Assembly (NCBI RefSeq): GCF_018446385.1
Contig: NC_056002.1
Location: 33,032,636 to 33,096,635 of the forward strand
DNA: 64,000 nucleotides
DNA from: Zingiber officinale
Lineage: Eukaryota > Streptophyta > Magnoliopsida > Zingiberales > Zingiberaceae
Reading direction: 5' to 3'
Numbering within the stretch: the first letter of the stretch is position 1; every line of letters begins with the position of its first letter. A program made the translations under genes and the position numbers. The notes beneath the pieces are model-generated. The model did not search any database. It was not told the origin of the DNA and saw only the letters and a program-made list of their open reading frames with translations. Shown piece after piece: positions 11,517-21,956 of this stretch.

Positions 11517-12704
11517 TTATTTTGAAAATTTATTTAAACATGCATCAGATTTCAATTTTTCAATTTCGAATTTTAATTTATCGTTTTCTGATTTTATACT
11601 ATCGTACATCTCAAGTGGACATGATTTTGCTAATTTCATTTTCAATTCTTTATTTTCTTTTTCTAATTCGAATAAGTCTTTAGAAAGAGATTTAATAAAG
11701 CGAAAAGACTGAGTTGGGGTTAGATTGCGTACCTGACTCGGTGAGGCTCCCCCTTCACTGCAGCTTTCCTCTTCTGATGTTCCTCCCCCTTCATCGATAC
11801 TCATCTCTGAGCTTGACTCTTCTTCCAGCTGATGGTTAGCTATTAGAGCTAACCCCGAGAATTCTTTGACGTCTGATTCGGAGGATGAGTCTGACCAAGA
11901 GGCCTTCAGGTTCTTGTGCTTGGAGTATTCTGGTTTCTTGTACTTGGTCTTTGCTTTCTCCTTTTGCTTGCTCTTCAATTTCGGGCAGTCATCCTTGATG
12001 TGCCCTTCTTCGTTGCAGTTGTAGCAATGAGTCGTTCTTCTTTTTCTCTCATGCCTTTGCGATCTAAATTTGTTAGATTTAAAAAAATTATTGAAGCGTC
12101 TTACCATTAATGCAGCCTTGTTTTCGTCGATCGAGGCTTCAGAGTCAGAACCGTTTGCTCTTGCCTTCAAAGCAATGTTCTGACTTGTCTTTTCTACTCC
12201 AATGGGCTCTGCAATTCGAGATTCATGAAGTTCAAAAGTTGAAAATAATTATTTTAGAGTGCTTACCTCGAAGTCCTTAGAGATGTAGTACGCATCTACT
12301 AAGGACGCCCATTCTTGAGTTCTCGAGAAGGCGTTGAGCGTGTATCGGATCGAGTCCTGGTTCGTTACTTCTTCTCCAAGGTTGCTTAATTGCGTGATCA
12401 GTTCTTTAATCCTCGCTTGGAGTTGCGCTACCTTCTCACCTTGGTTCATCCGGAGGTTCGTCAACTGGGTCTGAAGAATGTCGCGCCTCGCTAGCTTCGC
12501 TTCGGAGGTACCTTCGTGAAGCTCCAGGAATTTTTCCCAGAGATCTTTCGCGGAGTCGTAGCTTCCGATCCGATTTACCTCCTGAGGTGGCAGAACGCTG
12601 AGCAGGTGGAACTCAGCCTTTCCGTTGGCGATAAAGTCGGCTTGCTCCTTCTTGCTCCACGTGTTTTCTTCTTTATCTTTCAGCGCTGCATATCCGTATT
12701 TCAT
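11517..12704 (-). pseudogene. SIRE-type gag remnant (main part)
   Basis: The right part (about 12249-12704) has the copia gag (UBN2-type) pattern, with residues such as DLWEKFLELHEGTSEAKL and WASLVDAYYISKDFE. The left part (about 11517-12170) has a CCHC zinc knuckle (CYNCNEEGHIKDDC) and then a coiled-coil tail rich in E and K (KENKELKMKL). This protein would form the virus-like particle. It belongs to the 9933-15776 element and is a fossil; its beginning lies beyond the solo LTR at 14703-14775. Confidence 0.85.
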
Positions 12705-13374
12705 TATTAAAAAAATATCAAATTCAGTTTTAAAAAATGTTAGGATCGATGGTCGCGACTAGAGAGGGGGGTGTGAATAGCCGACCCCAAATTTCTCGTT
12801 TCTTCCTACGAATTAGGTTAGCGCAGCGGAAATAATATAATAGAAACGAGAACGAGAAGATCAAACCTTAGACGCAGCGATGTAACGAGGTTCGGAGATG
12901 AAACTCCTACTCCTCGGCGTGTCCGTAAGGTAGACGAAGCCTATCAATCCGTCGGTGGATGAGACCCCGGAAAACCGGCTAATAATCACTCCTTCTGGGT
13001 GGAGAAACCTCGCCACAATAACTTGCAACATCAATATGGAAATACAAAGAAGAGCAAGAACAAAATACACAATGAATGTACAAATACTCGTTTGCCTTCT
13101 CGTCGACTGAAGTCCCGGATGAAGCACCAACTTCACGGACGAATGCCAACAAGCAACTCAGTCAAAGAAGCTCACCCGAAGCTTCGGAGCTCAGCAAAGC
13201 TCAAGAGCACAGCTTTCAGAAGAACAGCAGCTCAGTTCAAAGGAGGAAGAAGAAGAGTGAGAGAGAGTCTCCACTGTAGAAGTCCTCAGCCCTTTTATAG
13301 CCTACATCCACCTGCGAGAAGAACAGAGGCCAAAGACAGCAGAAGAATCTAGCCGTTGTCTCTCAACGGCTAGG

Positions 13375-13560
13375 GCCAGACCGATCAGGCATCACCCTGA
13401 TCGGTCGTGGGGACCGATCAGGCTCTATGCTGATCGGTCCCTGCTGATCGGTCCCCAGACCGATCAGTAAGCTCACAGAGGCACACTGATCGCTTTCTGA
13501 TCGGTCTCCAGATCGATCAGGAAACCACAGTATCAGTCGATCGGTCTCCAGACCGATCCA
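13375..13560. repeat. Array of GACCGATCAG palindromes in solo LTR
   Basis: GACCGATCAG and its complement CTGATCGGTC alternate about ten times. Two exact hairpins are visible: arms 13379-13389 with 13396-13406, and arms 13411-13421 with 13430-13440 (11 bp each). Confidence 0.85.
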
Positions 13561-13799
13561 GGTCTTGGTTTTTGCCCAAACCAAGTCCAAACCAATATCC
13601 GGTCAACCTTGACCTCTTGGTACATCATGCTTAGCATCCGGTCACTCCCTTGACCTGCTAAGACTCCCCACCAAGTGTCTAGTCAATCCCTTTGACCCAC
13701 TTGGACTTTTCTCTTCGTGTCAAGTATCCGGTCACTCCCTTGACCTACTTGACCTTCTCAATACCAGATGTCCGATCACCCTTGATCCATCTGGATTTT

Positions 13800-14065
13800 C
13801 CCTTGCCCGGCTTCACTCACCAGGACTTTCACCTAGCTTCACTCACTAGGGTTTTCACCTGGCTTCACTCACCAGGATTTCTAATCTGCCCGGCTTCACT
13901 CACCAGGACTTTCCAACTGCCTGGCTTCACTCACCAGGACTTTCCCACTGCCTGGCTTCACTCACCAGGACTTTCACCTAGCTTCACTCACTAGGGTTTT
14001 CACAACTGCCTGGCTTCACTCACCAGGACTTATCCGTCTGCCTGGCTTCACTCACCAGGACTTTC
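13800..14065. repeat. Tandem array of GGCTTCACTCACCAGGACTTT units
   Basis: About nine units of 25-32 bp built on TGGCTTCACTCACCAGG. A third array (14075-14225) repeats GAGAACGAGCTACCGAGCCC about four times. Confidence 0.85.
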
Positions 14066-14224
14066 CACATCCGGTCCAGAGAACGAGCTACCGAGCCCTC
14101 TCTGACCACAGTTCGAAGAACGAGCTACCGAGCCCTCTCCGACTTCCATCCGGTCCAGAGAACGAGCTCCCGAGCCCTCTCTGACCATAATCCGGAGAAC
14201 GAGCTACCGAGCCCTCTCCGACTT

Positions 14225-14465
14225 CCCATGTGCCAAGCTTCCATACTTGGACTTCTCCGTGCCAAGTCTCCATACTTGGACTTTTCCCGTGCCAAGCTCC
14301 CTGCTTAGACTTTTCACCATGCCAAACTCTCTACTTGGACTTTTCCCATGCCAAGCTCCCTGCTTGGACTTTTCACCATGCCAAACTCCCTGCTTGGACT
14401 TTTCTCATGCCAAGCTCCCTGCTTGGACTTTTCCCGTGCCAAGCTCCCTGCTTGGACTTTTCCGA
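14225..14465. repeat. Tandem array of TGCCAAGCTCCCTGCTTGGAC units
   Basis: About nine units of about 28 bp. Each unit is itself a small inverted repeat (CCAAG-CTTGG). Overlapping short ORFs here are repeat by-products. Confidence 0.85.
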
Positions 14466-14839
14466 GTCAGGTCAACTCACCTCAGGTCAACTCACCTCGG
14501 GTCAACCAGGTCAACCTTGACCACGGGTTGCACCCACAATCTCCCAAGCTTGTATCCTTGTAAAACATCAAGGTACAACTTTTCTGTTCACGTCAAACAT
14601 TGTCAAACATAACTGGTCAAACATCAAAACACAACTCGAGTCAAGTCAACTCGAGTCTGGTCAACCAGGTCAACCTTGACCTAAGGTTGCACCAACAAAA
14701 AATACCTCCATTTTTCGCTTCCATGTAGCGAAATCCCCGTCGAACTTTGGAGGATGAATATTTGCTCCGGCCATTGTCTTGATCATTGTGCTTCAGTCAG
14801 CGATTAGTCCTTATGAGGCGGTCTGGCTCTGATACCAAT

Positions 14840-15776
14840 TGTAGGTGCAGTGGAGACCGGCAAGAGGGGGGTGAATTGCTCCTGAAAAATTAAAACTATA
14901 CCCTCCTCGGAATTCAACTCAAAAATAAAAGCAGCAGTAAAATAATAGCAACTAAATTAAGGAAATAGAAAATAAATCAGAAACAGAATTTAACCTGGTT
15001 ACAACCAAGAGAGTTGTTAATCCAGGGCGATGAAAGACGCACTAACAAAAATCTCCTTCTCTGAAGGCGGAGAAACCTTTTACACTTTGGAAGCTCACTA
15101 GTTGCTTAGGAATTACTTACAGTATTGATTGCTTGAGTTGTTGTGAATTCCTAGCTCCAGGGGCCTTTAAATAGCCTCTGAAAATCTGATCTCGAGGGTC
15201 CAAGGCGCCTTCAATAGAGGTCCAAGGCGCCTCCAATGGGTGAGCGGATAAAACTTTATCCATAGCTCGAAATGGTCATTTTGACCAGGCTTAAGGCGCC
15301 TTAAACCTTGTTGAAGGCGCCTCCAAGGTGGAGGCGCCTTCAACAAGCTTTAAGGCGCCTCCAAGTTGGAGGCGCCTCCATTACTTGTTGAGGGCGCCTT
15401 GAGCTCGGTTTCCAGCCTGATTCTTCCTTTGTTTTGACTTCCGACACCCCGATCTTTTGGGTGATTACGGCCAACCGGAATAGAGCTCACCCAAACCCAA
15501 TTCTCGGCATTCTCATCGAGCAGCCTTCCTCCCTGACTTAACACCCCTCGAACGCCGCGCACGTTCTTCTCGCCCACCGGTGTACTCTTCCGCAGCTCTC
15601 TCGTCCTTCGGACGCACAAAGCCCGTCAGCTCTCTTCCCGTGCCGTCCTTCTCGCTAGCTGCGTCTTCCGCTCGACTTCCTGCGCTCCTAAGTTCCTGTA
15701 CATACATAGGGATCAAATAAAAAGCAGGACCTAATACACTTGGTTGATCATATCAAAACTACCACGGGGTCCAACA
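14840..15776 (-). repeat. 5' LTR of the gag-only SIRE derivative
   Basis: 937 bp, direct copy of 9933-10851, with a short local duplication of a GGCGCC segment that the other LTR lacks. Contains the long hairpins listed separately. Confidence 0.9.
15307..15377. repeat. Two adjacent perfect hairpins built on GGCGCC
   Basis: Hairpin 1: 19 bp arms 15307-15325 and 15329-15347 with a 3-base loop, no mismatch. Hairpin 2: 12 bp arms 15353-15364 and 15366-15377 with a 1-base loop. The 3' LTR copy near 10390-10460 has the same structure with one mismatch in hairpin 1. Confidence 0.9.
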
Positions 15777-18062
15777 CATATTCCTTATTTTCACACGTAC
15801 TTGATGGATCTTATTTGATCCCAATTCAATTTTAAATCAACACTTTCACTTCGTGTTCCATAATTTATTTTATTTATTTATTTATTAAGTATAATATTTG
15901 ATTAATAGTTAAGAATAAAATAACCATGATTTTTAAAAAAAAAATAGATAATTTTAGTGAACCATATCATATTGTTTAATGATTATATACTAATTTAAAA
16001 TCCTAGCAACTTCTTTCTAAGATAGATGGAGTCACATTAAGACTCGGCTCCCGTCTCAGATTATAATTGCCACATTCTTCACGGCTGCTAATGACTTGTT
16101 ATACTTGTTGCATCCTTTGGGATTGCCAACACATAATGGTCGCATCTCTTAGGACTGCTGGGGGTTAACGACCACATTCCTTGAGGTTGTTGTCATGTAA
16201 CGGTTGTGTCCCTTACTATCACATAACAGCCATGTCCCTTGGGACTGCTAGCATAACGAAGGCATCCTTTGGGACTGCTAGCGAGTAATGACTGAGTTCC
16301 TCGGGGTTGCATAATGATATGGATGTGACTTAGATTGAGCTCGCCAGGATTCAGGCATGAGTCGACTAACTTGACCTAAGTCCCATCCCAAATCAGAAAG
16401 ACTGAGGGTTATGTTGACTAATTCACAAAGTGGCCAACGTCGACCAAGTTATGGACTATGTCCCGTTGTATCGTTATCTGTACCACATCAAAGATAATTC
16501 AATGAATAAAAAAAAATTGTAGGTTATAAAATGGATATACAACAACACCTCCAAATTCTCTTATCGCTAAAAAAGTATCATTAATTAATGACAGCAATAA
16601 GTGAAGGTGCCCATGCCGCTTGCGTTAGGGGTGTTTAATAAAACAAAGGAAAATGAGCACTTTCTAAAATTTAAAAAATAGGTTAAATATTTTGGCCAAT
16701 AGCTCTAAAGATCCTCATTAGTAGTGCATGAAAGGAGTCTTATCTTATCAACCTTTTAGATTAGTGGTAAATAGAGGATCACCATGGGCTAAATTTAGTA
16801 AGTTTAGTTGTACCTTCTCACTATCTTAGCATATCTTAAACAATGTCCTTTCCTTTTTGGGACATTTGATGAGAGTGATGGGCCATCAAATTGCAAGCAA
16901 TTAACTAATTTTGATGTCACTTCATTGATTTTGAGTATGACAATTTGTCGTAACTTTCATAGATAACTTATGAAGAAAATATTATAATTCTGTTCAATTC
17001 AATTTGATCCAATAATCTTGACCTTCATTTTACACTTTTGACAAGGATCCTACTAAGCGTTTGGTCACTAAGTTAGCGATCGAATTAATATTTCAAGAGA
17101 ATTTGCTACGGGAGCTCCTCCTTGACTACATGATTATAACTTATTTGGGTAGCAAAATCATCACAATACCTTAATGCATGACTTGAGTGAAGCTGGAACT
17201 TCAAACAACTTCATTTGAATAGCCCTTAGATAGTTATTAAAATGCCGAGATATCATCTCCACAATTTGAAGGCTCCTAGATCCTTCCCATGCGGTAAGAA
17301 TTTCTACGAGCAATCATAGTTAAATCCTCCCAACGATTCTACAAACAACCTTCATCGCTTCATGTAAAATCGTGTAAGGACCTTCGTACAATACCAACTA
17401 CTCTAAAAAACATGATGTCGTGATAAGAAGCAAGGTGTATTTCACAAGCAATCAAAGTTCAATTCCCACACAAAGTACACTTACAACGATTGAACTACTA
17501 GTGAAGCCAAGGTGCCAAGAATCATACGCTTCTAGTGAAATATGGAGCCGGGTCATGTACCCCAAGATTAGTCAGATACACTCTAGATAATATAAAAAAA
17601 ACAAAAGTGAGGCCCAAGAGAAGAAATCAAAACAAAATTAAGAACAAACAATGAAACTTGCTCATGAGTTACAGAGCACTTTGATCATTAGCACCTTTAA
17701 ATTAGTGCTAGGTCTTAACTTTTGGTCCAATATTATTATCTTCAAAAGAAAAGCATATCTACTCTTTTCATAAACTGATTTATTTCCCCTGATACTGAAG
17801 TGGCTGTGGAGGAGACAACATTCCAAGTGGCGAGGGAAGCAAAACTTTTCTGAAACTTAATTAATCAACTATCTTATTACTTTATTGCTTATAAAATTTG
17901 TTACTGGATTTGTGGCAGAGAGCACTTTCTCCCTCAATTCCCCCTCTCTAAATATCATACCTTCTTGTCTTCTGACCACTTCAAATCTGCATTTCAATCA
18001 TCAAACTCTTTTAGCGCCATAATCCATTTGAGGGAAGATTGTGATATTGCCAAGTTCATTCC
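15777..18062. other. Intergenic, no convincing gene
   Basis: 15777-16070 is AT-rich. 16075-16320 holds a degenerate repeat of about 45 bp (CC-TTGGGACTGCTAGC-TAACG, about six copies). 16320-17900 shows no ORF, RNA or element I recognise. A short ORF at 17965-18174 overlaps the duplication below and is probably untranslated sequence upstream of the 5-phosphatase gene. Confidence 0.5.
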
Positions 18063-18282
18063 TTCAAGTTGGATGCCGGAAACATTGGAGTATGTTAGCA
18101 AGGAAGTAAACAACTTGTATCTTTGTTCTGAATCTGAATTTTCTTCTCCCGTTGACCCTGTTCATTCAAGTTAGACACTAGAAACATCGAGTGCATTAGC
18201 AAGGAAGTAAACAGCCTGTATCTTCTTCTGAACCAGAATTTTCTTTTCTATAGAAGTGATTTCTTTCTCTTTGATCCTGTTC
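18063..18282 (+). repeat. Diverged tandem duplication upstream of the 5-phosphatase
   Basis: About 105 bp is present twice: 18063-18162 and 18166-18282. Shared phrases include TTAGCAAGGAAGTAAACA, CTTGTATCTT and GAATTTTCTT. It lies 50-270 bp before the start codon, in the promoter or 5' UTR. Confidence 0.75.
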
Positions 18283-18312
18283 GATCATCAAGACAACAAA
18301 TTGCTCAGCTGC

Positions 18313-18342
18313 ATGAGGGCATTCCGCAGCAATGCGAGATAG
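18313..18342 (+). promoter_or_regulatory. Short upstream ORF overlapping the 5-phosphatase start
   Basis: ATG at 18313 opens nine codons and stops with TAG at 18340-18342, overlapping the proposed main ATG at 18332 in another frame. If this region is in the mRNA, it could lower translation of the main frame. The context of the upstream ATG is weak. Depends on the start choice below. Confidence 0.35.
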
Positions 18343-21300
18343 GAGTTCAAAAAAATGCAAGGTTTTTGTTAGCAACTTGTTTTCTTACAGAACTCTTGAA
18401 AGATTCTTTTGGCCTCCATTCTTTGATTTATTTATCTTGGTTGCAGCTCGCATGGTTCAAGTCCCTAAAGAGAAGATGCTTCAGCACAAAAGGTAATGCT
18501 CAGGAATTCAATTCAGATAGTGTTGGTATGGGTAAAATGCCTTCCTCATGTCACCATCTCACTTCTGTCACACTGTACCTGTTCTGTTCTTTGTTTCTGC
18601 AGAAGAAAATGTCGTGTGAGAGTCCCATTTTTTCTTCTCTATTTGTCACCTACTCTCTTCTCTGCTCAGTGCTCACTGCCAACTACTACATCCTGAAAAA
18701 GAAAACGATTATGTTATAAAAAAAACAAAAAGCCAAAACATCAAATGCAAAGCACATAAATCATTGCAGAACAAAATGTTTGTCTTGGTTTGAATTATGT
18801 TCTCTTTCCAGGAGATGATGAGAAAAGGACAGGCAGAAATACAAAGACCGAAACAGGTCAAGAGCACCATAACATCAAAGCAATCATCTTCAACTCTTTC
18901 AAATCCCTTTCACAGGTTCCTTCAAAAATGTCTTCCTCTTGTGTGTCCTCAGGAAGATTACCTACTAATCTAGATCAAATTCGACAAAGAATGATTGATC
19001 TTGATGTGGCTGAAGTCCCTGAGACACTGCATTACAGGTAGGCATGTGAGAAAAAATTATAATTAGAATTAGAATGGGTCCTTGATCTAATTGAGCTGTA
19101 GGTTAACTCATCTTCTTCCAAGTCTGAAATGTTATTACTTCTGTGCAATAGGATTTTTGTTGCGACATGGAATGTAGGTGGCAAAAGTCCACCAAGCAAT
19201 TTGAACCTTGATGATTGGCTCCACAGTTCACCTGCAGCAGATGTATATGTCCTGGGGTATAAAAATATCACCCTTGTGCAAGTATGAGAGCATCAAGATA
19301 ACATATGAACTTTTTTTTTTTTTTTTGCTTTCTTGTCAGGTTTCAGGAAATTGTACCTCTAAATGCTGGAAATGTGTTAGGAGGAGAAGATAATGCTCCT
19401 GCAAAGAAATGGATTGCTCTCATCCGAAGAGCACTCAACGGTCTTACAGGCAATAATAGCAGCAGTAGCAGCTGCCCTAGACAGATGGATGATGAAGATT
19501 TTGGAGGCAAGACATGTAGGCAAAAGAATCTACTCCATCGTCATTCATTTCATACCTTGAGCCATAGCCTAAGGCACGAGGGGGACGCCTTGGTTTCACT
19601 GCCAAGGCTCGACTGTCGGCATAGTGTCTGCGACAACAGGGTGAGTGATTGCAACGCTAATTGTAGATCCTCTAATGATGAGAATGTGAATGGAGATCAT
19701 TCGCATAAGCCAAGAACATGCTGCTCAACAATGTCCTATGGCTATGGAGCTTCTTCATCCACAGGTGACATAGATAGACCAGGGCACTCAAGGTAATTAT
19801 GAAGAACTTAGATTCCATCTATAGTTTAATTTGATTCCCAATTTAGCTCCTACAATAATGTTATCAATTTAATTAAGATTCTAGACTCAATTTAGACATT
19901 CTAAAACTGCAAAAATATTTAAGAATATTTATATTCTTGGGCATTTTCATGCAAAAAGTTCAAAAATGTTTATATTGGTTTTTGGGGAAAAAAACGTAAT
20001 CCAAAATCTAATTCATAATTAAAAACAAGAAAATGAACTAAGAAGTTAAAACAAGAATTCATAAGCTAAAATGATGTTATGATAAAACATTATATGCTAA
20101 CCTTTTTTCAGTTGAAAATAAGCTACAGGCCCTCAATGTTGACAAAATAGCTATAATTCCAGCATTTGGTAATGAGCAATTTGGTCTCAGAAAATTTAGG
20201 TAGAAGACAATTTCTCATGGCAATGCTGTTTGTTAAATTCTCATTTACACCAAGTTAGCCAGCTAGTAGCTATAAGCTTTTCTAGTTATATTCTGCATTT
20301 TAATATATATATATATATATATATATTTGTTCAACTTCTGTTCCTATTCCAGATACTTTGTAACTAGCTATGAGCTTTTCCAGTTATATTCTGCACTTTC
20401 AAATAAAAATAAGTGAATTTTAATAATTATTTTAAAAACCCTACTTTTTCTATATTCTGTTCCTATTCCAGATACATCTTAGTGGCAAGCAAGCAAATGG
20501 TGGGCATATTTCTCACCCTTTGGGTGAGAGGGGACATAAGACACATTATCAGGAACTTGAAGGTCTCTTGTGTTGGTAGAGGATTAATGGGTTACCTTGG
20601 GAACAAGGTAAGACTAATTGATTCACTGTTCACATTTCGTTCATCAATTCCTACTCCAAATCTCATCACCGGAAAAAATTTCAACTTGCTTCTTTCCAGG
20701 GTTCTATATCCATGAGCATGTCATTGCACCAAACAAGTTTCTGCTTCATCTGCAGCCACCTGGCGTCTGGGGAAAAGGAGGGAGATAAGTTGAGGCGGAA
20801 CCTTGATGTGATGGAGACCTTGAGGAAGACCAAGTTTTCCCGAGTTCGTGGGTTTGGGGATCAGACTACACCGGAGAGGATTCTGGAGCATGAGTGAGTG
20901 ATCCCTGCATCATTTAGAACAGTTCAGAAGAAAATCATATGCTCATTGGTACACCACAAGAAGTTTACTCACAAATTTTTCTGTCTTATCCTTCTAAATA
21001 GTCGAATAATTTGGCTAGGAGACTTGAATTACCGCATTGCACTCTCATATCTTGCTGCCGAGGGTCTTGTTGAGAGGAGGAACTGGAAGGCATTGCTGGA
21101 GAAGGATCAGGTAGTTGCTTAGATATTGTTTGCAGTTGCAATCTGACTGACAATTCCTTTCTCATTTGGAAACTTGAATCCTTTTCTTCTCACCTCCCTC
21201 TGAACCAGCTTCAGATTGAGCAACAATCTGGTTGTGTCTTCCAAGGGTGGAATGAAGGAAGAATCCATTTCCCTCCCACGTACAAATACTGCAATAACTC

Positions 21301-21645
21301 AGATCAGTACATCGGCAACAACTCAAACCTTAAAGAGAAGCGTCGAACACCTGCATGGTTTTATTTGCAACTAAGTAATTCCTATGTTACTTCATTGAAC
21401 ATGTCATGTACATTAATTTTTTCACTATTGCTAGGTGTGACAGGATCTTGTGGTATGGAAGAGGCCTGAAACAACACTTGTATATGTGCGGCAAGTTCCA
21501 ATTCTCTGATCATAGATCAGTTTTTAGCCTTTTTACAGCAGAAGTTGAGTCAATGAGTCACAGAAGATTACAGACCAAGAGCGGCTCTAGCTCCCAAGTG
21601 GTCACAAAGAGCTTGGCTTCCTTTAAAAATTGTAATCATTCATAA
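18332..21645 (+). CDS. Type I inositol polyphosphate 5-phosphatase (IP5P family)
   Basis: Removes the 5-phosphate from inositol phosphates and/or phosphoinositides, a signalling step at membranes and in the cytosol. Ten exons by eye: 18332-18361, 18447-18492, 18812-19037, 19152-19256, 19340-19792, 20472-20607, 20700-20893, 21002-21110, 21209-21357, 21435-21645; all introns GT-AG, 1659 nt, 552 aa. The basic N-terminus ([10 protein letters not shown]) and [14 protein letters not shown] (about residues 105-118) fit plant type I members close to the BST1/IP5P5-IP5P8 group. Catalytic motifs: WLGDLNYR (about 401-408) and TPAWCDRIL (480-488). A later conserved motif reads SDHRSV (507-512), where the family usually has SDHRPV. 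Residues about 170-285 are a low-conservation linker. The two first exons are very short, so the start is the least certain part. There are no close neighbours with a related role. Confidence 0.9.
20268..20472 (+). repeat. Tandem duplication inside intron 5 including a splice-acceptor copy
   Basis: TCTAGTTATATTCTGCA-TTT occurs at about 20281 and 20377, and TTCTGTTCCTATTCCAGATAC at about 20337 and 20457. The second AG (20470-20471) is the acceptor of exon 6; the first copy would lead into a stop codon at once. A (TA)n run lies at 20303-20326. Confidence 0.75.
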
Positions 21646-21661
21646 GTTTGAATTCATTGAC

Positions 21662-21728
21662 AGGAGATGACCCAAACCACAAGGAGAAGCATCAAACACC
21701 CACATGGTTTTACATACAACTTCTAAAT
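21662..21728 (+). repeat. Partial copy of exon 9/intron 9 after the stop codon
   Basis: AGGAGAAGCATCAAACACCC followed by ACATGGTTTTACATACAACT closely follows 21330-21375 (AAAGAGAAGCGTCGAACACC, then TGCATGGTTTTATTTGCAACT). It lies just past the last codon at 21645, so it is outside the reading frame and looks like a diverged tandem duplication of the gene's 3' part. Confidence 0.65.
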
Positions 21729-21950
21729 TAGGGTCATTTCGCCAAACATGTGGAACTCAGTTCTTTTTTCCCATCCATATGCCATAGAAGGTAGAAATTT
21801 CCTTTTATATTGCAAGCACTTTTGCAAAGTTCTGATCATTGTTACAATTACATATATCATGAATCATGAGAGATTGTTAGAACTATATATTTCCAGTGTG
21901 ACTATCTTGATATTCTAATGTCTGTTGAAAAAATGTGCTTTTTGTGAGTG

Positions 21951-21956
21951 AATAAA
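21951..21956 (+). terminator. Possible polyadenylation signal of the 5-phosphatase gene
   Basis: AATAAA about 305 bp after the stop codon. It is the first exact match on this strand after the gene that I noticed; plant signals are loose, so this is weak. Confidence 0.25.

Larger units (their letters stand above)
12738..14697 (-). mobile_element. Solo LTR inserted in gag of the SIRE derivative
   Basis: 1960 bp, begins TGTTAGGATCG and ends GCACCAACA on the + strand, flanked by a 5 bp duplication AAAAA (12733-12737 and 14698-14702). No internal region is present, so this is a solo LTR left by LTR-LTR recombination. Orientation is taken as minus because the TGTTGGTGCAACC end is the usual LTR start in this class. 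Gag sequence of the host element continues on both sides. The LTR is packed with four kinds of short tandem repeats. Confidence 0.88.
9933..15776 (-). mobile_element. Gag-only SIRE-lineage copia derivative (nested host of a solo LTR)
   Basis: The element is on the - strand with 5' LTR 14840-15776, primer-binding site at 14821-14837 (TGGTATCAGAGCCAGAC on the - strand), gag, a purine-rich tract at 10852-10866, and 3' LTR 9933-10851. A 5 bp target duplication CATAT flanks it (9928-9932 and 15777-15781). The internal part has gag but no protease, integrase or RT that I can find, so it is a deletion derivative that would depend on a relative. LTRs differ by a few percent by eye, so insertion is geologically recent. 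It is broken. Confidence 0.88.

Noticed and set aside
13692-14612. Several ORFs of 60-120 aa with repeated LDFS/CLDF phrases
   Set aside because: They are translations of the tandem arrays in the solo LTR, open in several frames at once, with no independent protein signal.
17965-18174. 69 aa ORF upstream of the 5-phosphatase as a possible first exon
   Set aside because: It does not join in frame to the next exon by a clear donor and its sequence is half of a tandem duplication; a basic [10 protein letters not shown] start at 18332 fits the family better.
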